Both the position numbers and the translations under genes were made by a program. This document shows, one piece after another, positions 54,027-63,264 of a stretch of DNA of 64,000 bases. The notes below the pieces were generated by a model. That model saw nothing but the letters and a program-made list of their open reading frames with translations. It searched no databases and had not been told where the DNA came from. The stretch comes from JBFGFX01 sp965232455 (GTDB lineage: Bacteria; Pseudomonadota; Gammaproteobacteria; Steroidobacterales; Woeseiaceae): NCBI GenBank assembly GCA_965232455.1, contig OZ246981.1, positions 434,001-498,000 on the forward strand, in the 5' to 3' direction. Every line of letters starts with the position of its first letter. The stretch's first letter is position 1.

Positions 54027-55022
54027 TCAGAGCGCCGCACGGAACTTGTCCATCAGGTATTCTCCGGCGGGCACCGGCGAGTATTTGGCGGGGGTGTCGT
54101 CGGAGAGGCAGGTTGGTATGCAGCGTATTTCCGCGTCGTAGTTCGGGTTCTGAAAATACGCGATCGATTGACGCCTGAAGCCCGCTTCCGGGACGGTCAC
54201 CCGGTGCAGGGTCGAGACCCAGCGGTCGTTGGTCCAGCGAGCGAGCATGTCGCCGATGTTCACCACGAATCCGTCATCCACCGCCGGCGCCGCACGCCAT
54301 TCACCCGATGGCATTCTGATCTCGAGGCCCGGCACGTGAGGGTCCGGTTTGAGGATCGTGACACTGCCGTAGTCGCTGTGTTCCCCGGCGGCCCGCTGAC
54401 CGGGCAACAGGCTCCGCTCCGCCGCCGGATAATTGAGGGCTCGAAGTGCGCTCAAGTGGTGTGAATGCGCTGCCGCAAAAAAGTGTGAGTCCAAGTCGAG
54501 GGCGGCGGCAAACATCTGCATCAGTTGCGCGCCCAGCCGTTCCATGGCTTTGTAATATGCCGACCAAGCGTTGCGGAATCCGGGCGGATTGGCCGGCCAG
54601 ATGTTCGGGCCGTAAAAGAAATCGTAGTTTTTGACGGAGGACAGGCAAGCGGGCGCTTCGAGCGGACCGCTGCTGAAACTTTCTTTAGTATCCGGAGGAG
54701 TGTCGATGTCCAGGGTTCTGGCGAGCGTTTCGGATTCAACGGCAAAGTAACCGCGCGGGCTGCCGGCGCCGTCGGGACGCGCCTCGAGTTTCTCCCGCAA
54801 CGGCAAATCGAAGAAATCCCTGGCCGCCCTCCACGCGCCGTCGATGACCGGCGCGGGAACGCCGTGGTCGCGGATGACGAGAAAACCGATGGACCGGCAG
54901 ATATCGTCGACCCTCTGCGCGATTGCTCGTTGCCCGGCGGTATCGGCCTGCAAAAACGCCTGCAGCTCGATCTCGGCAATCGGAGGCTGCCCGTCGTGCG
55001 CGTCGTCCGGCAGGGTGGTCAT
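54027..55022 (-). CDS. Isopenicillin-N-synthase-family 2OG/Fe(II) oxygenase
   Basis: The 331-residue protein has the N-terminal DIOX_N region (DICRSIGFLVIRDHGVPAPV) and the jelly-roll core with iron ligands in GEHSDYGSVTIL (His and Asp) and STLHRVTVP (His), and the 2-oxoglutarate-binding RQSIAYF. The family includes pyrimidine oxygenases such as thymine 7-hydroxylase. Its ATG overlaps the stop of psuG by four bases (55019-55022), so it is the third gene of the pseudouridine operon and may act on a nucleobase. That substrate is an inference. Confidence 0.9.
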   Translation of the reverse strand: MTTLPDDAHDGQPPIAEIELQAFLQADTAGQRAIAQRVDDICRSIGFLVIRDHGVPAPVIDGAWRAARDFFDLPLREKLEARPDGAGSPRGYFAVESETLARTLDIDTPPDTKESFSSGPLEAPACLSSVKNYDFFYGPNIWPANPPGFRNAWSAYYKAMERLGAQLMQMFAAALDLDSHFFAAAHSHHLSALRALNYPAAERSLLPGQRAAGEHSDYGSVTILKPDPHVPGLEIRMPSGEWRAAPAVDDGFVVNIGDMLARWTNDRWVSTLHRVTVPEAGFRRQSIAYFQNPNYDAEIRCIPTCLSDDTPAKYSPVPAGEYLMDKFRAAL

Positions 55023-55966
55023 GAGCGAGTGGAGGCGCCGAGCTCGGCATACTCCCGCGCAATGCGCGCGCCGATTCGCGCGTTATTGACCGCGAGTTCG
55101 ATATTGGCCGCGAGGCTCCGCCCGCCAGTTTGCTCGGCAATCCTGCTCAACAAAAACGGCGTGATCGATTTGCCGGTGATACCGCGTTCCCGCACGACCG
55201 CCAGCGAGTTTTCGATTACCGCGTCAATCTCGCCAGGCTCGAGCGCGTGTGCCTCGGGTACCGGCGCCGCAATCACCATTCCGCCGTTCAGGCCCATAGC
55301 CCACTTTGCGTTTAGCGCAAGCGCGGCTTCACGAGGATCGTCGACCCGGTAATCCACCGGCAGGCCGCTGCTTCTCGCGTAAAAGGCGGGCAGCGTATCC
55401 GTCCCGTAGCCAACCACTGGAACGCCCCGGGTTTCGAGGTATTCCAGCGTCCTGGGGATATCGAGAACGGACTTGACGCCCGCACAGACGACGGCCACGT
55501 CGGTCCTCGCGAGTTCCTCGAGATCGGCAGAGACGTCCATGGTCGTTTCCGCTCCGCGGTGCACGCCGCCGATGCCGCCTGTGGCAAAAACGCGGATGCC
55601 GGCCATGGCGGCAATGATCATCGTCGCGGCAACGGTCGTCGCTCCGTGCGTACCGCGGGCGACGAGAAACGGCAGATCGCGGCGACTCGCTTTCGCTATC
55701 TGCTCGCCCTGCCGCCCGAACTGTTCGATCTGCGCGTCGTCGAGCCCGGCCGCCGGCCGGCCGTCGACGATCGCGATCAAGGCGGGCACGGCGCCTTCAT
55801 CGCGGACCGCCTGCCGGATACGCAGCGCCGTTTCGACGTTTTCCGGGTAGGGCATCCCGTGGCAGAGGATGGTCGACTCCAGTGCGACGACCGGGCGTCG
55901 TTCGGCGAGCGCCTCACGCACGCCGTTGTCGAGAGCGACCGGAAATTGCGGGGCGTCAGATGACAT
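55019..55966 (-). CDS. psuG: Pseudouridine-5'-phosphate glycosidase
   Basis: The 315-residue protein carries the PsuG/YeiN signatures VALESTILCHGMPYPENVETA, KASRRDLPFLVARGTHGATTVAATM, RVFATGGIGGVHRGAETTMDVSADL and VVCAGVKSVLDIPRTLEYLET. It splits pseudouridine 5'-phosphate into uracil and ribose 5-phosphate. It overlaps the kinase gene by 11 bases and the oxygenase gene by 4, a compact operon in the order kinase - glycosidase - oxygenase. Confidence 0.96.
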   Translation of the reverse strand: MSSDAPQFPVALDNGVREALAERRPVVALESTILCHGMPYPENVETALRIRQAVRDEGAVPALIAIVDGRPAAGLDDAQIEQFGRQGEQIAKASRRDLPFLVARGTHGATTVAATMIIAAMAGIRVFATGGIGGVHRGAETTMDVSADLEELARTDVAVVCAGVKSVLDIPRTLEYLETRGVPVVGYGTDTLPAFYARSSGLPVDYRVDDPREAALALNAKWAMGLNGGMVIAAPVPEAHALEPGEIDAVIENSLAVVRERGITGKSITPFLLSRIAEQTGGRSLAANIELAVNNARIGARIAREYAELGASTRS

Positions 55967-57053
55967 GTTGCCGCTCGCAAAGTCGCTGGACGGCGTTCAC
56001 CGACAGCGTGGTGCTGACCGTGGCGGGGTTCGCCAGGGTATGGCCGGCGGCCGCCAGGGCAAACTCGACGCTTTGACCCAAAGGCCACTCGTTCAGCCAC
56101 GCCGCGGTCATTCCGGCGGCGAACGCGTCGCCGGCGCCGTTGGCGTTGACCGTCGCGCTGGTCTTCACGGGTGCGACGATTTCCTGTTCGCCTTCCGCGC
56201 TGAAGAACACGCCTTTCCGGCCCAGCGTGACGAAGACGCGCTGCACTCCCTGGTCATGGAACCATCGCGCGATGTTTTTCAGGCCGCGTTTGTTGCGGCC
56301 GCTCATCCCGGAGAGCTCCTCCGCCTCAATCCGGCTCGGCAGGATCGTGTGCACGGCGTTGAGGTAGGGTTTGATGCGCACCGCCTTGGTCGTCGATACG
56401 GTGTCCACGAAAATCACCTGTTCGGCAAACTTCCCCGTGAGGTAGGCGAGGGCGCTGTCGCCGAGGTTCGTGTCGATGACGATGACGGCGGCCTGACGTA
56501 AAAGCCGTTCGTGGTGCTGCAATCGTTCGGCATCGAGCTTGTTGAGAACGGACATGTCCGAGATTCCCACGATCATGTCGCCCGATTCGTCGAGCACGGA
56601 CAGGTAGGTCGACGTAGCCTGCCCGTCGAGCCGCAGCACGTATTGCATGTCGATGCCCGCGGCCCGACCCTGCCGGACCAACAGATCGCCGTAGTGGTCG
56701 TCGCCGAGCGCGGCGATCAGCCGGCAGTCGATGCCGAGCCTCGCCAGGTTCTCGGCGATGTTTCTCGCTACGCCGCCCGGAGACATTTGCACCGTGCCGG
56801 GATTGGAATCCCGGGGTCGCAGTGCTGCGTTAGGGCTGCCGTGTACGTCCATGCTCGCGCCGCCGAGCGTGACCACAAACGGTTCGTCGCTGATCACGTA
56901 GCCGCGTCCCTTGATGATGCCCTTGTTGGTCATTTTCATGACGTGGCCCGCCACGGCCGAACGGCTGATATCGAGCTTTTCGGCGATCGCCCGCTGGGAG
57001 ATCAGGGGGTCTTCCCGGATCAGGGCCAATATCTGCTGCTCGCGTTGCGTCAT
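55956..57053 (-). CDS. psuK: HTH-containing PfkB-family pseudouridine kinase
   Basis: The 365-residue protein starts at ATG 57053. The first 55 residues form a winged helix-turn-helix (REQQILALIREDPLISQRAIAEKLDISRSAV). The rest is a PfkB sugar kinase with GGVARNIAENLARLG and the C-terminal NANGAGDAFAAGM anion-hole motif. Such HTH-kinase fusions occur in PsuK/YeiI-type proteins, and the neighbouring psuG supports pseudouridine as substrate. The N-terminal domain may bind the palindromes immediately upstream (57064-57089), making it an autoregulatory kinase. Confidence 0.92.
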   Translation of the reverse strand: MTQREQQILALIREDPLISQRAIAEKLDISRSAVAGHVMKMTNKGIIKGRGYVISDEPFVVTLGGASMDVHGSPNAALRPRDSNPGTVQMSPGGVARNIAENLARLGIDCRLIAALGDDHYGDLLVRQGRAAGIDMQYVLRLDGQATSTYLSVLDESGDMIVGISDMSVLNKLDAERLQHHERLLRQAAVIVIDTNLGDSALAYLTGKFAEQVIFVDTVSTTKAVRIKPYLNAVHTILPSRIEAEELSGMSGRNKRGLKNIARWFHDQGVQRVFVTLGRKGVFFSAEGEQEIVAPVKTSATVNANGAGDAFAAGMTAAWLNEWPLGQSVEFALAAAGHTLANPATVSTTLSVNAVQRLCERQHVI

Positions 57054-57063
57054 ACAAGACAAA

Positions 57064-57089
57064 TGTTTGAGAAACAAACTAATGTTTGT
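57064..57089. promoter_or_regulatory. Two overlapping palindromes in the psuK / PLP-enzyme divergent promoter
   Basis: TGTTT-GAG-AAACA (57064-57076) overlaps ACAAACTAATGTTTGT (57074-57089), a perfect 6-bp inverted repeat with a TAAT spacer. They begin 11 bases upstream of the psuK ATG in an otherwise GC-rich region between divergent operons. They are a likely operator, possibly for the HTH domain of the kinase. Confidence 0.6.
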
Positions 57090-57223
57090 AACCCTACGCT
57101 GGCGGACCCGGCGGTGCAAGCATTTGCCCGGATTCCCCGCTCCCGGCGTTTGCGCGCCGGGGGTGCGAAGCCGGACAATGCCGTCAACAGCGCCGGCGGC
57201 AACAATAACAACGAGGTAGCTAG

Positions 57224-58423
57224 GTGGATCCCGAAAAAAGGGCCAGACTCCGGTTCGACAGCAAAGCGGTTTATTACCCGCCCGAGCCGTCCAGCAAATC
57301 CATCAACGCCCCGATGTATCTCTCGTCGAGCTTTCAATACGACGCCGATATCTATCAGCGGGTGGTCGACGGCGAACGTAAGGCCGTCAACATCTACGGG
57401 CGCTGCGGCAATCCGACCGAATACCAGTTCGAGGAACAGATGATGGCGGTCGAGAGCGCGGACGCCTGCCTCGCGACGGCATCGGGCATGGCGGCAATTG
57501 CCGTTGCGCTGTTCGGCCTGTTGAAACGCGGCGACCACATCGTTTGCGACTGGACGACTTACAGTTCGACACACGAGATGCTCGATCATCGTCTGACGGA
57601 CTACGACATCAACACGACGTTCGTCGATACCGCCGACATCGACAGCGTGCGCGCCGCAATTCAGGACAATACGAAGGTCCTGTACCTGGAAACCATCGCC
57701 AACCCGACCATGAAGGTTGCGGCACTGGCGCCGCTCGTCGAGTTGGCGCACGAGCGAGGCATCGTCGTCATTTGCGACAACACGTTCGCCAGTCCCTACG
57801 TCATGCGCCCGTTGGAGTGGGGCGTCGACCTCGTCGTCGAGAGCGCCAGTAAGTTCATCGGCGGCCACAGCGACGCAATCGGCGGCGCGATCTGCATGAA
57901 GTCGGGCCTGTTGCCGGCCGATTTCATGGAACAGATCCGCTGGAACACGATGGTGAAATGGGGGTCGCCGCTGTCGCCGTTCAATGCATGGGTGCTACTG
58001 CGCGGCATACAAACGCTGGCGGTGCGCGTGGAGCGCCAGTGCCGCACGGCGATGACGCTCTCACGACACCTCGAGCAGCATGCGAAAGTCGGCAGAGTCT
58101 GGTATCCCGGTCTGGCCTCGCACCCCCAGCACGCGGTGGCGACGGAACAGATGCCAAAGTACGGTGCGATGCTCACGTTCGACGTTGGCAGCGCCGATGC
58201 CGCGCTCGAGGTTCTGAATCATCTCGAGCTGGCCTGTTTTGCCGCAAGCCTGGGCGGCGTGCGGACGACCACGCAGATACCGGCCAGCATGGCGTTTCTC
58301 GACGTTCCCGACGACCAGCGCGCGGCAATGAACATATCGGACGGAATGATCCGGGTATCCGCCGGGCTCGAGGACGAGGACGATCTCATCGCCGACTTTG
58401 ACGCCGCAATCGCACGCATTTAG
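57224..58423 (+). CDS. Cys/Met metabolism PLP-dependent (trans-sulfuration family) enzyme
   Basis: The 399-residue fold-type I enzyme has the family motifs YGRCGNPTEYQFEEQMMAVE, CDNTFASPYVMRPLEWG and the PLP-lysine sequence SASKFIGGHSDAIGGAI. The start is GTG at 57224 with GAGG upstream. The substrate loop reads TTYSSTHEML, without the cysteine typical of methionine gamma-lyase. Cystathionine synthase/lyase, O-acylhomoserine sulfhydrylase or another gamma- or beta-elimination therefore remain open. It is 29 bases upstream of an amino acid permease, suggesting a catabolic pair. Confidence 0.9.
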   Translation: MDPEKRARLRFDSKAVYYPPEPSSKSINAPMYLSSSFQYDADIYQRVVDGERKAVNIYGRCGNPTEYQFEEQMMAVESADACLATASGMAAIAVALFGLLKRGDHIVCDWTTYSSTHEMLDHRLTDYDINTTFVDTADIDSVRAAIQDNTKVLYLETIANPTMKVAALAPLVELAHERGIVVICDNTFASPYVMRPLEWGVDLVVESASKFIGGHSDAIGGAICMKSGLLPADFMEQIRWNTMVKWGSPLSPFNAWVLLRGIQTLAVRVERQCRTAMTLSRHLEQHAKVGRVWYPGLASHPQHAVATEQMPKYGAMLTFDVGSADAALEVLNHLELACFAASLGGVRTTTQIPASMAFLDVPDDQRAAMNISDGMIRVSAGLEDEDDLIADFDAAIARI

Positions 58424-58452
58424 GCGCTGACGGGACGGGGGAATCTCTGACG

Positions 58453-59778
58453 ATGCAACTCAAACGCTCTCTGAGTTTCTGGGACGTATTCGCGATCGCG
58501 CTCGGGCAGGTGATCGGCTCCGGCATCATGGTGCTGATCGGCATTGGTATCGAGTTCACCGCGTACGCGATTCCCTTTGCGTTCGTGCTGTCCGCGGGGC
58601 TGTCGGTATTGAAGCAGCTACCCGTCGCGTTCATGGGCTCCGCGATGCCGGCGACCGGCGGACTGTACGTTTATTGCAAGCGGGTGCTCGGTCCGAAAAT
58701 CGGCTTTTTCTACCTCGCGATTCTGCTCGTCACCCACATCCTGATTTCGCTGTTTGCGCTCGGATTTGCGCAGTACGCCATTGCGCTGGTGCCACAGTTC
58801 GATACGCGAGCCATCGCGCTCGGCATACTGCTCGTGTTTTACCTGGTCAACCTGTTCGGTGTGAAGCAGGCGGCGGCGGTGCAAAAAATCATGATTGTGC
58901 TGCTCATCACCGGATTGTCGTCGCTCATCGGCTTCGGCATCCTGGAGGTGGACTACGGCAACTTTGCGGACCAGGAAAAACTCTTTCCGAACGGCTGGTA
59001 CGGGTTTGCGCTTGCCTGCGTCGTCCTGTCGTTTGCAACGGGCGGCGCCCAGTACATCTCCGAACTCGGCGGCGAGATGAAAAATCCGCAGCGCGATCTG
59101 CCGCGGGCGATTATCTACAGCACGCTGCTGGCCGCGGTGTTCTTCGCGCTGGTGTCCATCGTCGCCGTGGGTATTCTGCCGGTCGAGCAGACGGCCGGCC
59201 AACCGCTATCGGAAGTGGCGAAAGCCATTCTGCCCGCGCCGGTTTACACCGCGTTTATTATCGGCGCCGGCCTTTTTGCGCTCGCAACCAGTATCAACTC
59301 GACGTTCTCCTGGGCCACGAAGTCGGTTCTGATTGCCTGCGAAGACGGCTGGCTGCCGCCGCGCATTGCCGCCGTCAACAAAAGATTCAACACGCCGCAT
59401 ATTCTGCTGACGTTCCTGCTGCTGTTCGGCGCAACGCCGATCATCTTGGGTAAAGACCTTCGTTACATCATCATGCTCGGCGGCGGTCTGGTTTTTATTT
59501 ACGATCTCATTCCGCTGATTGCCGCGTTTCTCCTGGCCAAACGCCTGCCGCAGGTGTTCGAGCGGGCCACGATGAAAATGTCGGAAAAGACGCTCAAAAT
59601 CATCAGCGCGATCGGCATCGTCGTGATCGTGCTGCAAGGCCTGCTTTCGTTTTCCGACGTAGACCGTGCCGGCTGGGCACTCGTGGTCGCCTACATCGTG
59701 CTGGTGGTCGTGTACATTCAGCTCCGCTCGCCATTCAACGTGCGCGCCGTCGAGAAACTGTCGGCGCCCGGCGGCTAG
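58453..59778 (+). CDS. APC-superfamily amino acid permease
   Basis: The 441-residue protein has twelve predicted helices and the APC opening SFWDVFAIALGQVIGSGIMVLIGIG, FMGSAMPATGGLYVYCKRVLG, and TGGAQYISELGGEMKNPQRDLPRAI. It follows the trans-sulfuration-family gene on the same strand and probably imports its amino acid substrate. Confidence 0.92.
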   Translation: MQLKRSLSFWDVFAIALGQVIGSGIMVLIGIGIEFTAYAIPFAFVLSAGLSVLKQLPVAFMGSAMPATGGLYVYCKRVLGPKIGFFYLAILLVTHILISLFALGFAQYAIALVPQFDTRAIALGILLVFYLVNLFGVKQAAAVQKIMIVLLITGLSSLIGFGILEVDYGNFADQEKLFPNGWYGFALACVVLSFATGGAQYISELGGEMKNPQRDLPRAIIYSTLLAAVFFALVSIVAVGILPVEQTAGQPLSEVAKAILPAPVYTAFIIGAGLFALATSINSTFSWATKSVLIACEDGWLPPRIAAVNKRFNTPHILLTFLLLFGATPIILGKDLRYIIMLGGGLVFIYDLIPLIAAFLLAKRLPQVFERATMKMSEKTLKIISAIGIVVIVLQGLLSFSDVDRAGWALVVAYIVLVVVYIQLRSPFNVRAVEKLSAPGG

Positions 59779-60196
59779 GGCAAGCGCCGGGCATCGCTGA
59801 CGGCGTTTCCTAGCGCGCCGAGCCCGAACTCCGGCGCCCGTTTCGTGCCCCGTGCGGGGGCGGTCGTCCCGGCGGCGCGGTCCGAATCCCCGTTAATAAC
59901 GTCTTAATCTAAGGTTTATCGAGACGTTACATACCACTCGAGCGGCACGGGCGGCATCAGCGGTCGCCGCCGGGGCCAATTTGACGCTTTTCTGCAACAA
60001 CGCGCCCCGAACCGATATTAGATCTAATTTGGTTTCGCCTGGAACTTGCTTACCATGCCCCTTGTCACCTGACCTCACGCACGAGCATGGCGATCGCGCA
60101 CTGCCGTGGAGAATGGCCCACGGCACGTTGCGTTAGTGCGACATACGCCAGGTTTCGCGTTTAACCACGAACGATCGAACCAGCAAGGGGAAAACA
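59779..60196 (+). promoter_or_regulatory. Upstream region of TonB-dependent receptor with perfect palindrome
   Basis: This 418-base gap has no convincing gene. It contains a perfect 12-bp palindrome ATTAGATCTAAT at 60017-60028, flanked by near-symmetrical AACC and GGTT, in a locally AT-rich patch about 170 bases before the receptor ATG. This is the best operator candidate. An AGGGGAAAACA ribosome-binding site precedes the ATG at 60197. No Fur-type 19-bp box was recognised. Confidence 0.45.
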
Positions 60197-63112
60197 ATGA
60201 AACAGTTTCTAACCATCGCGGGGGCGCTGCTGTTTTCCGCGCCCTGCTTGATATTGGTCTTTGGCTCCGAAACCGCGCAGGCGCAGGAAGCCCAGGCGCT
60301 CGAAGAGATTGTCGTCACCGGGTCCCGCATACGCAGGGATCCGCTGAGCGAAGCGGCGGCGATTATGGACATCGGCGTCGAAGACCTCGACGCCAGCGGC
60401 CAGACGAACCTGGGAGCCGCATTACAGAACCTGCCGATCACCGGTTCGGCGCCCAATGCGCAGTTCAACATACCCGGCAACGCCGGATTTCCGCAGGACG
60501 GATCCGGCATCGGCGCCGGCGCGGCGCAGTTGTCGCTGCGCAATCTCGGTGCGCAGCGCACGCTGATTCTGGTTGACGGGCGCCGTTGGGTAAACGGCGC
60601 GTCCGCGTCGGGCGTCCCGGGTGTCGTCGATCTGAATACCGTACCGGCGAACATGATCCAGCGGATCGAGATCCTGCAGGACGGCGCGTCGGCGGTCTAC
60701 GGTTCGGACGCCATTGGCGGCGTCGTCAACGTGATCACGAACAGCGACTTCGAGGGCTTTCGCGTCGACGCCCAAATCGGCGGTTACCTGTCGGACGGTG
60801 ACGGCGAATCGAGCGAGTTTTCCGCGCTGTGGGGCGGCGGTAGCGATACGACCCATTTCGTGCTCAGCGCCAGCTACGCGGAGGAGCGCGATATCGAAAC
60901 GGCGGACCGGCGCGTATCGAGATTTCCGACGCCGTTCGGCACGAGCTGCGAAGACGGCGGCTGTTCCGGGTTTACACCTCAGGGCACATTTGTTCTCGGG
61001 CCGAACCTCGGCGGGGCGGCGATTACCCTCAACGAAGGCGTGCTCAACGACGGCATGACGAACATTCCGGTTTTCGATCCGATGAATCCGGCCAGCGGCG
61101 ATTTCAACGAGTTCACGGCCGAAGACCGATTCAATTTCAACGGGCCGGGTTTCAATTTCCTGCAAACACCGAACGAACGCGTCAACTTTTACGCGGCGGT
61201 CAATCAGGAGCTGAGCGACACGCTCAATCTCGAAGTGACGGCGAGTTACACGAATCGTCAGTCGGCGACGAAAGGGGCGCCGGAACCGCTATGCCTCGGC
61301 AACGACTGCGGCAACCCGATCAACGACAACTTCTTTATTTCCGCTCTGAATCCGTTCAATCCGTTTGGCGTGGATCTTTCGGTGGCGAACGGCAACCTGG
61401 ATTTCTTCGGACGCCGGCCGCTGGAATCCGGCCCGCGCCGGTTCTTCCAGGACGTCGACACCTATTTCGTGAGCGCGGTCCTGGAAGGTGAGTTCGAGGC
61501 CGGCGGCCGTGCGTTCTACTGGGACGTATCGGCGGGCTACGGCGACAATAGCGGTTTCCAGGAGAAGTTCGGTTCGCACAACGCGGCAAAACTGCAGGTC
61601 GCCATGGGTGATCCCGCGGTCTGCGCAGCGACGCCGAACTGCGTTCCGTTCAACTTCTTCGGTGGACAGGGGCCGAACGGTGAGGGTTCGATCACGCAGG
61701 AGATGCTGGATTTTGTCGGCTTCGTCCAGCGTGATTTCAGCGAACAGACGTTCCAGAACTACATGTTCAACATCGTCGGAGACCTGGTATCGATGCCCGC
61801 GGGCGAGCTCGAGTTCGCGGCCGGCGTCGAATACCGAGAGCATGACGGATCGTTCCGCCCGGATCCGGTGGCCGAGCGCGGAGAGACGGCCGGAATACCG
61901 GCGGGCGCCACCGCGGGTTCCTTCAACGTCACGGAGTTCTACGCCGAGCTGAATATTCCGCTGCTCGCCGGACGGCAGGGTGCGGATCTGCTGGAAGTCA
62001 GCCTCGCCGGCCGGCATTCCGACTACAACACCTCCGGTTCCGAGGAAACCTTCAAGGCGGGCGTTCTCTGGCGGCCGGTCGAGGACATCTCCGTTCGCGG
62101 TTCCGTTTCCACCGGATTCCGCGCGCCCGGGATCGGCGAACTCTTCGGTGGCGCTGCCCGGGAGGACTTCACGTTCCTCGACCCCTGCGCCGACGTGCTC
62201 GGCACGATCCTCGATGCGGACGGCGGACGCGCGGACACGACCGGCCCGCAGCCGCAAAACATCATCGACAACTGTGCCGCGCTGGGCATCGGTCCGGGAC
62301 TCGCGCAGACGAATCCGCAGCTGTCGGCGGTCTCCAAGGGAAACGAGGATTTGATCGCCGAAACGTCGGACAGCTGGACCGTGGGATTCGTTTACAGCCC
62401 GGAATGGTCACAAAACCTCGGTTGGATGGAAGGGTTGACGACGTCGGTCGACTTCTATGACGTCGAGATCGACGATGCCGTGCAGGGATTGAGCCCCGGC
62501 GCGCTGATCGACGCCTGCGTCGAGACGCTCGATCCGTTCTTTTGCGACTCGGTGCCGCGCAACCCCGCGGGCCGCATCGGACTCATCGACAATCAGCTGC
62601 AGAACATCGGCGCCATCGAGGCATCGGGGATCGACTTCATGCTGCGTTACGTGAGCCCGGAGACGTCCGTGGGTCAGTTCAATTTCACGATCAACGCGAC
62701 CTACCTCGATGAATATCTCGAGCGGACCGCGAATCCCGACGGTTCGGAGACCGTGACGGATCGCACCGGCACGCACACTGATGAGACGTTTGCGCGGGCG
62801 TTTCCCGACTGGCGCGGAACGGCGGGAATCGACTGGGTGCGTGACCGCTGGAGCGGCACGCTGGCGCTTCGATGGATCGACAGCATGCGGGTGGACGACG
62901 GCACGGACGTGGCCTCGGCCGGATTCACGGACTTGCAGCTTCGCTACAACCCGGAATTCGCCGACGAGGCCTTCACGTTTGCTCTGGGATTCAACAACAT
63001 TTTCGACAAGCACCCGCCGGCCTGCGATTTGTGCGGCGGTCCGGGGACCAGCATCGTGGTGCACGACATCCCCGGCACGGTCGGTTATTTTCGAGTGACC
63101 TATCAGCAATGA
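60197..63112 (+). CDS. TonB-dependent receptor, complete
   Basis: The 971-residue outer-membrane receptor has a signal peptide, a TonB-box-like EEIVVTGSRIRR (about residues 35-46), a plug domain (about 50-175) with QLSLRNLGAQRTLILVDGRRW and IEILQDGASAVYGSDAIGGVVNVIT, then a 22-strand-type barrel. The barrel includes SVSTGFRAPGIGELFGG and a final strand ending GYFRVTYQQ. It imports an unknown nutrient. No co-localised SusD or hydrolase gene is in view. The downstream gene converges. Confidence 0.95.
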   Translation: MKQFLTIAGALLFSAPCLILVFGSETAQAQEAQALEEIVVTGSRIRRDPLSEAAAIMDIGVEDLDASGQTNLGAALQNLPITGSAPNAQFNIPGNAGFPQDGSGIGAGAAQLSLRNLGAQRTLILVDGRRWVNGASASGVPGVVDLNTVPANMIQRIEILQDGASAVYGSDAIGGVVNVITNSDFEGFRVDAQIGGYLSDGDGESSEFSALWGGGSDTTHFVLSASYAEERDIETADRRVSRFPTPFGTSCEDGGCSGFTPQGTFVLGPNLGGAAITLNEGVLNDGMTNIPVFDPMNPASGDFNEFTAEDRFNFNGPGFNFLQTPNERVNFYAAVNQELSDTLNLEVTASYTNRQSATKGAPEPLCLGNDCGNPINDNFFISALNPFNPFGVDLSVANGNLDFFGRRPLESGPRRFFQDVDTYFVSAVLEGEFEAGGRAFYWDVSAGYGDNSGFQEKFGSHNAAKLQVAMGDPAVCAATPNCVPFNFFGGQGPNGEGSITQEMLDFVGFVQRDFSEQTFQNYMFNIVGDLVSMPAGELEFAAGVEYREHDGSFRPDPVAERGETAGIPAGATAGSFNVTEFYAELNIPLLAGRQGADLLEVSLAGRHSDYNTSGSEETFKAGVLWRPVEDISVRGSVSTGFRAPGIGELFGGAAREDFTFLDPCADVLGTILDADGGRADTTGPQPQNIIDNCAALGIGPGLAQTNPQLSAVSKGNEDLIAETSDSWTVGFVYSPEWSQNLGWMEGLTTSVDFYDVEIDDAVQGLSPGALIDACVETLDPFFCDSVPRNPAGRIGLIDNQLQNIGAIEASGIDFMLRYVSPETSVGQFNFTINATYLDEYLERTANPDGSETVTDRTGTHTDETFARAFPDWRGTAGIDWVRDRWSGTLALRWIDSMRVDDGTDVASAGFTDLQLRYNPEFADEAFTFALGFNNIFDKHPPACDLCGGPGTSIVVHDIPGTVGYFRVTYQQ

Positions 63113-63158
63113 GGTCTTGAGACTAGCCTGGCTGAGAGTCAATAACGGCGTCGTTCGT

Positions 63159-63186
63159 CCCGGTGATCCCGATCGGGATCGCCGGG
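63159..63186. terminator. Long hairpin between convergent genes
   Basis: Two 14-base arms (63159-63172 and 63173-63186) are complementary except for one G-T wobble and lie between the converging receptor and HEAT-repeat genes. The symmetry suits a bidirectional terminator or transcript-end stabiliser. No T-tract follows on either strand. Confidence 0.5.
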
Positions 63187-63264
63187 GCGAGCGGCCGATG
63201 GCGATGCCCCCTTTACCGGGGTATCTGCGGGCGTTGCGGCTATAGCGCCGAGCGCGCGGAGCGC

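Noticed and set aside
59893..60126. 77-codon minus-strand frame in the gap before the last receptor
   Set aside because: It has no ribosome-binding site or recognisable sequence and overlaps the probable promoter area.
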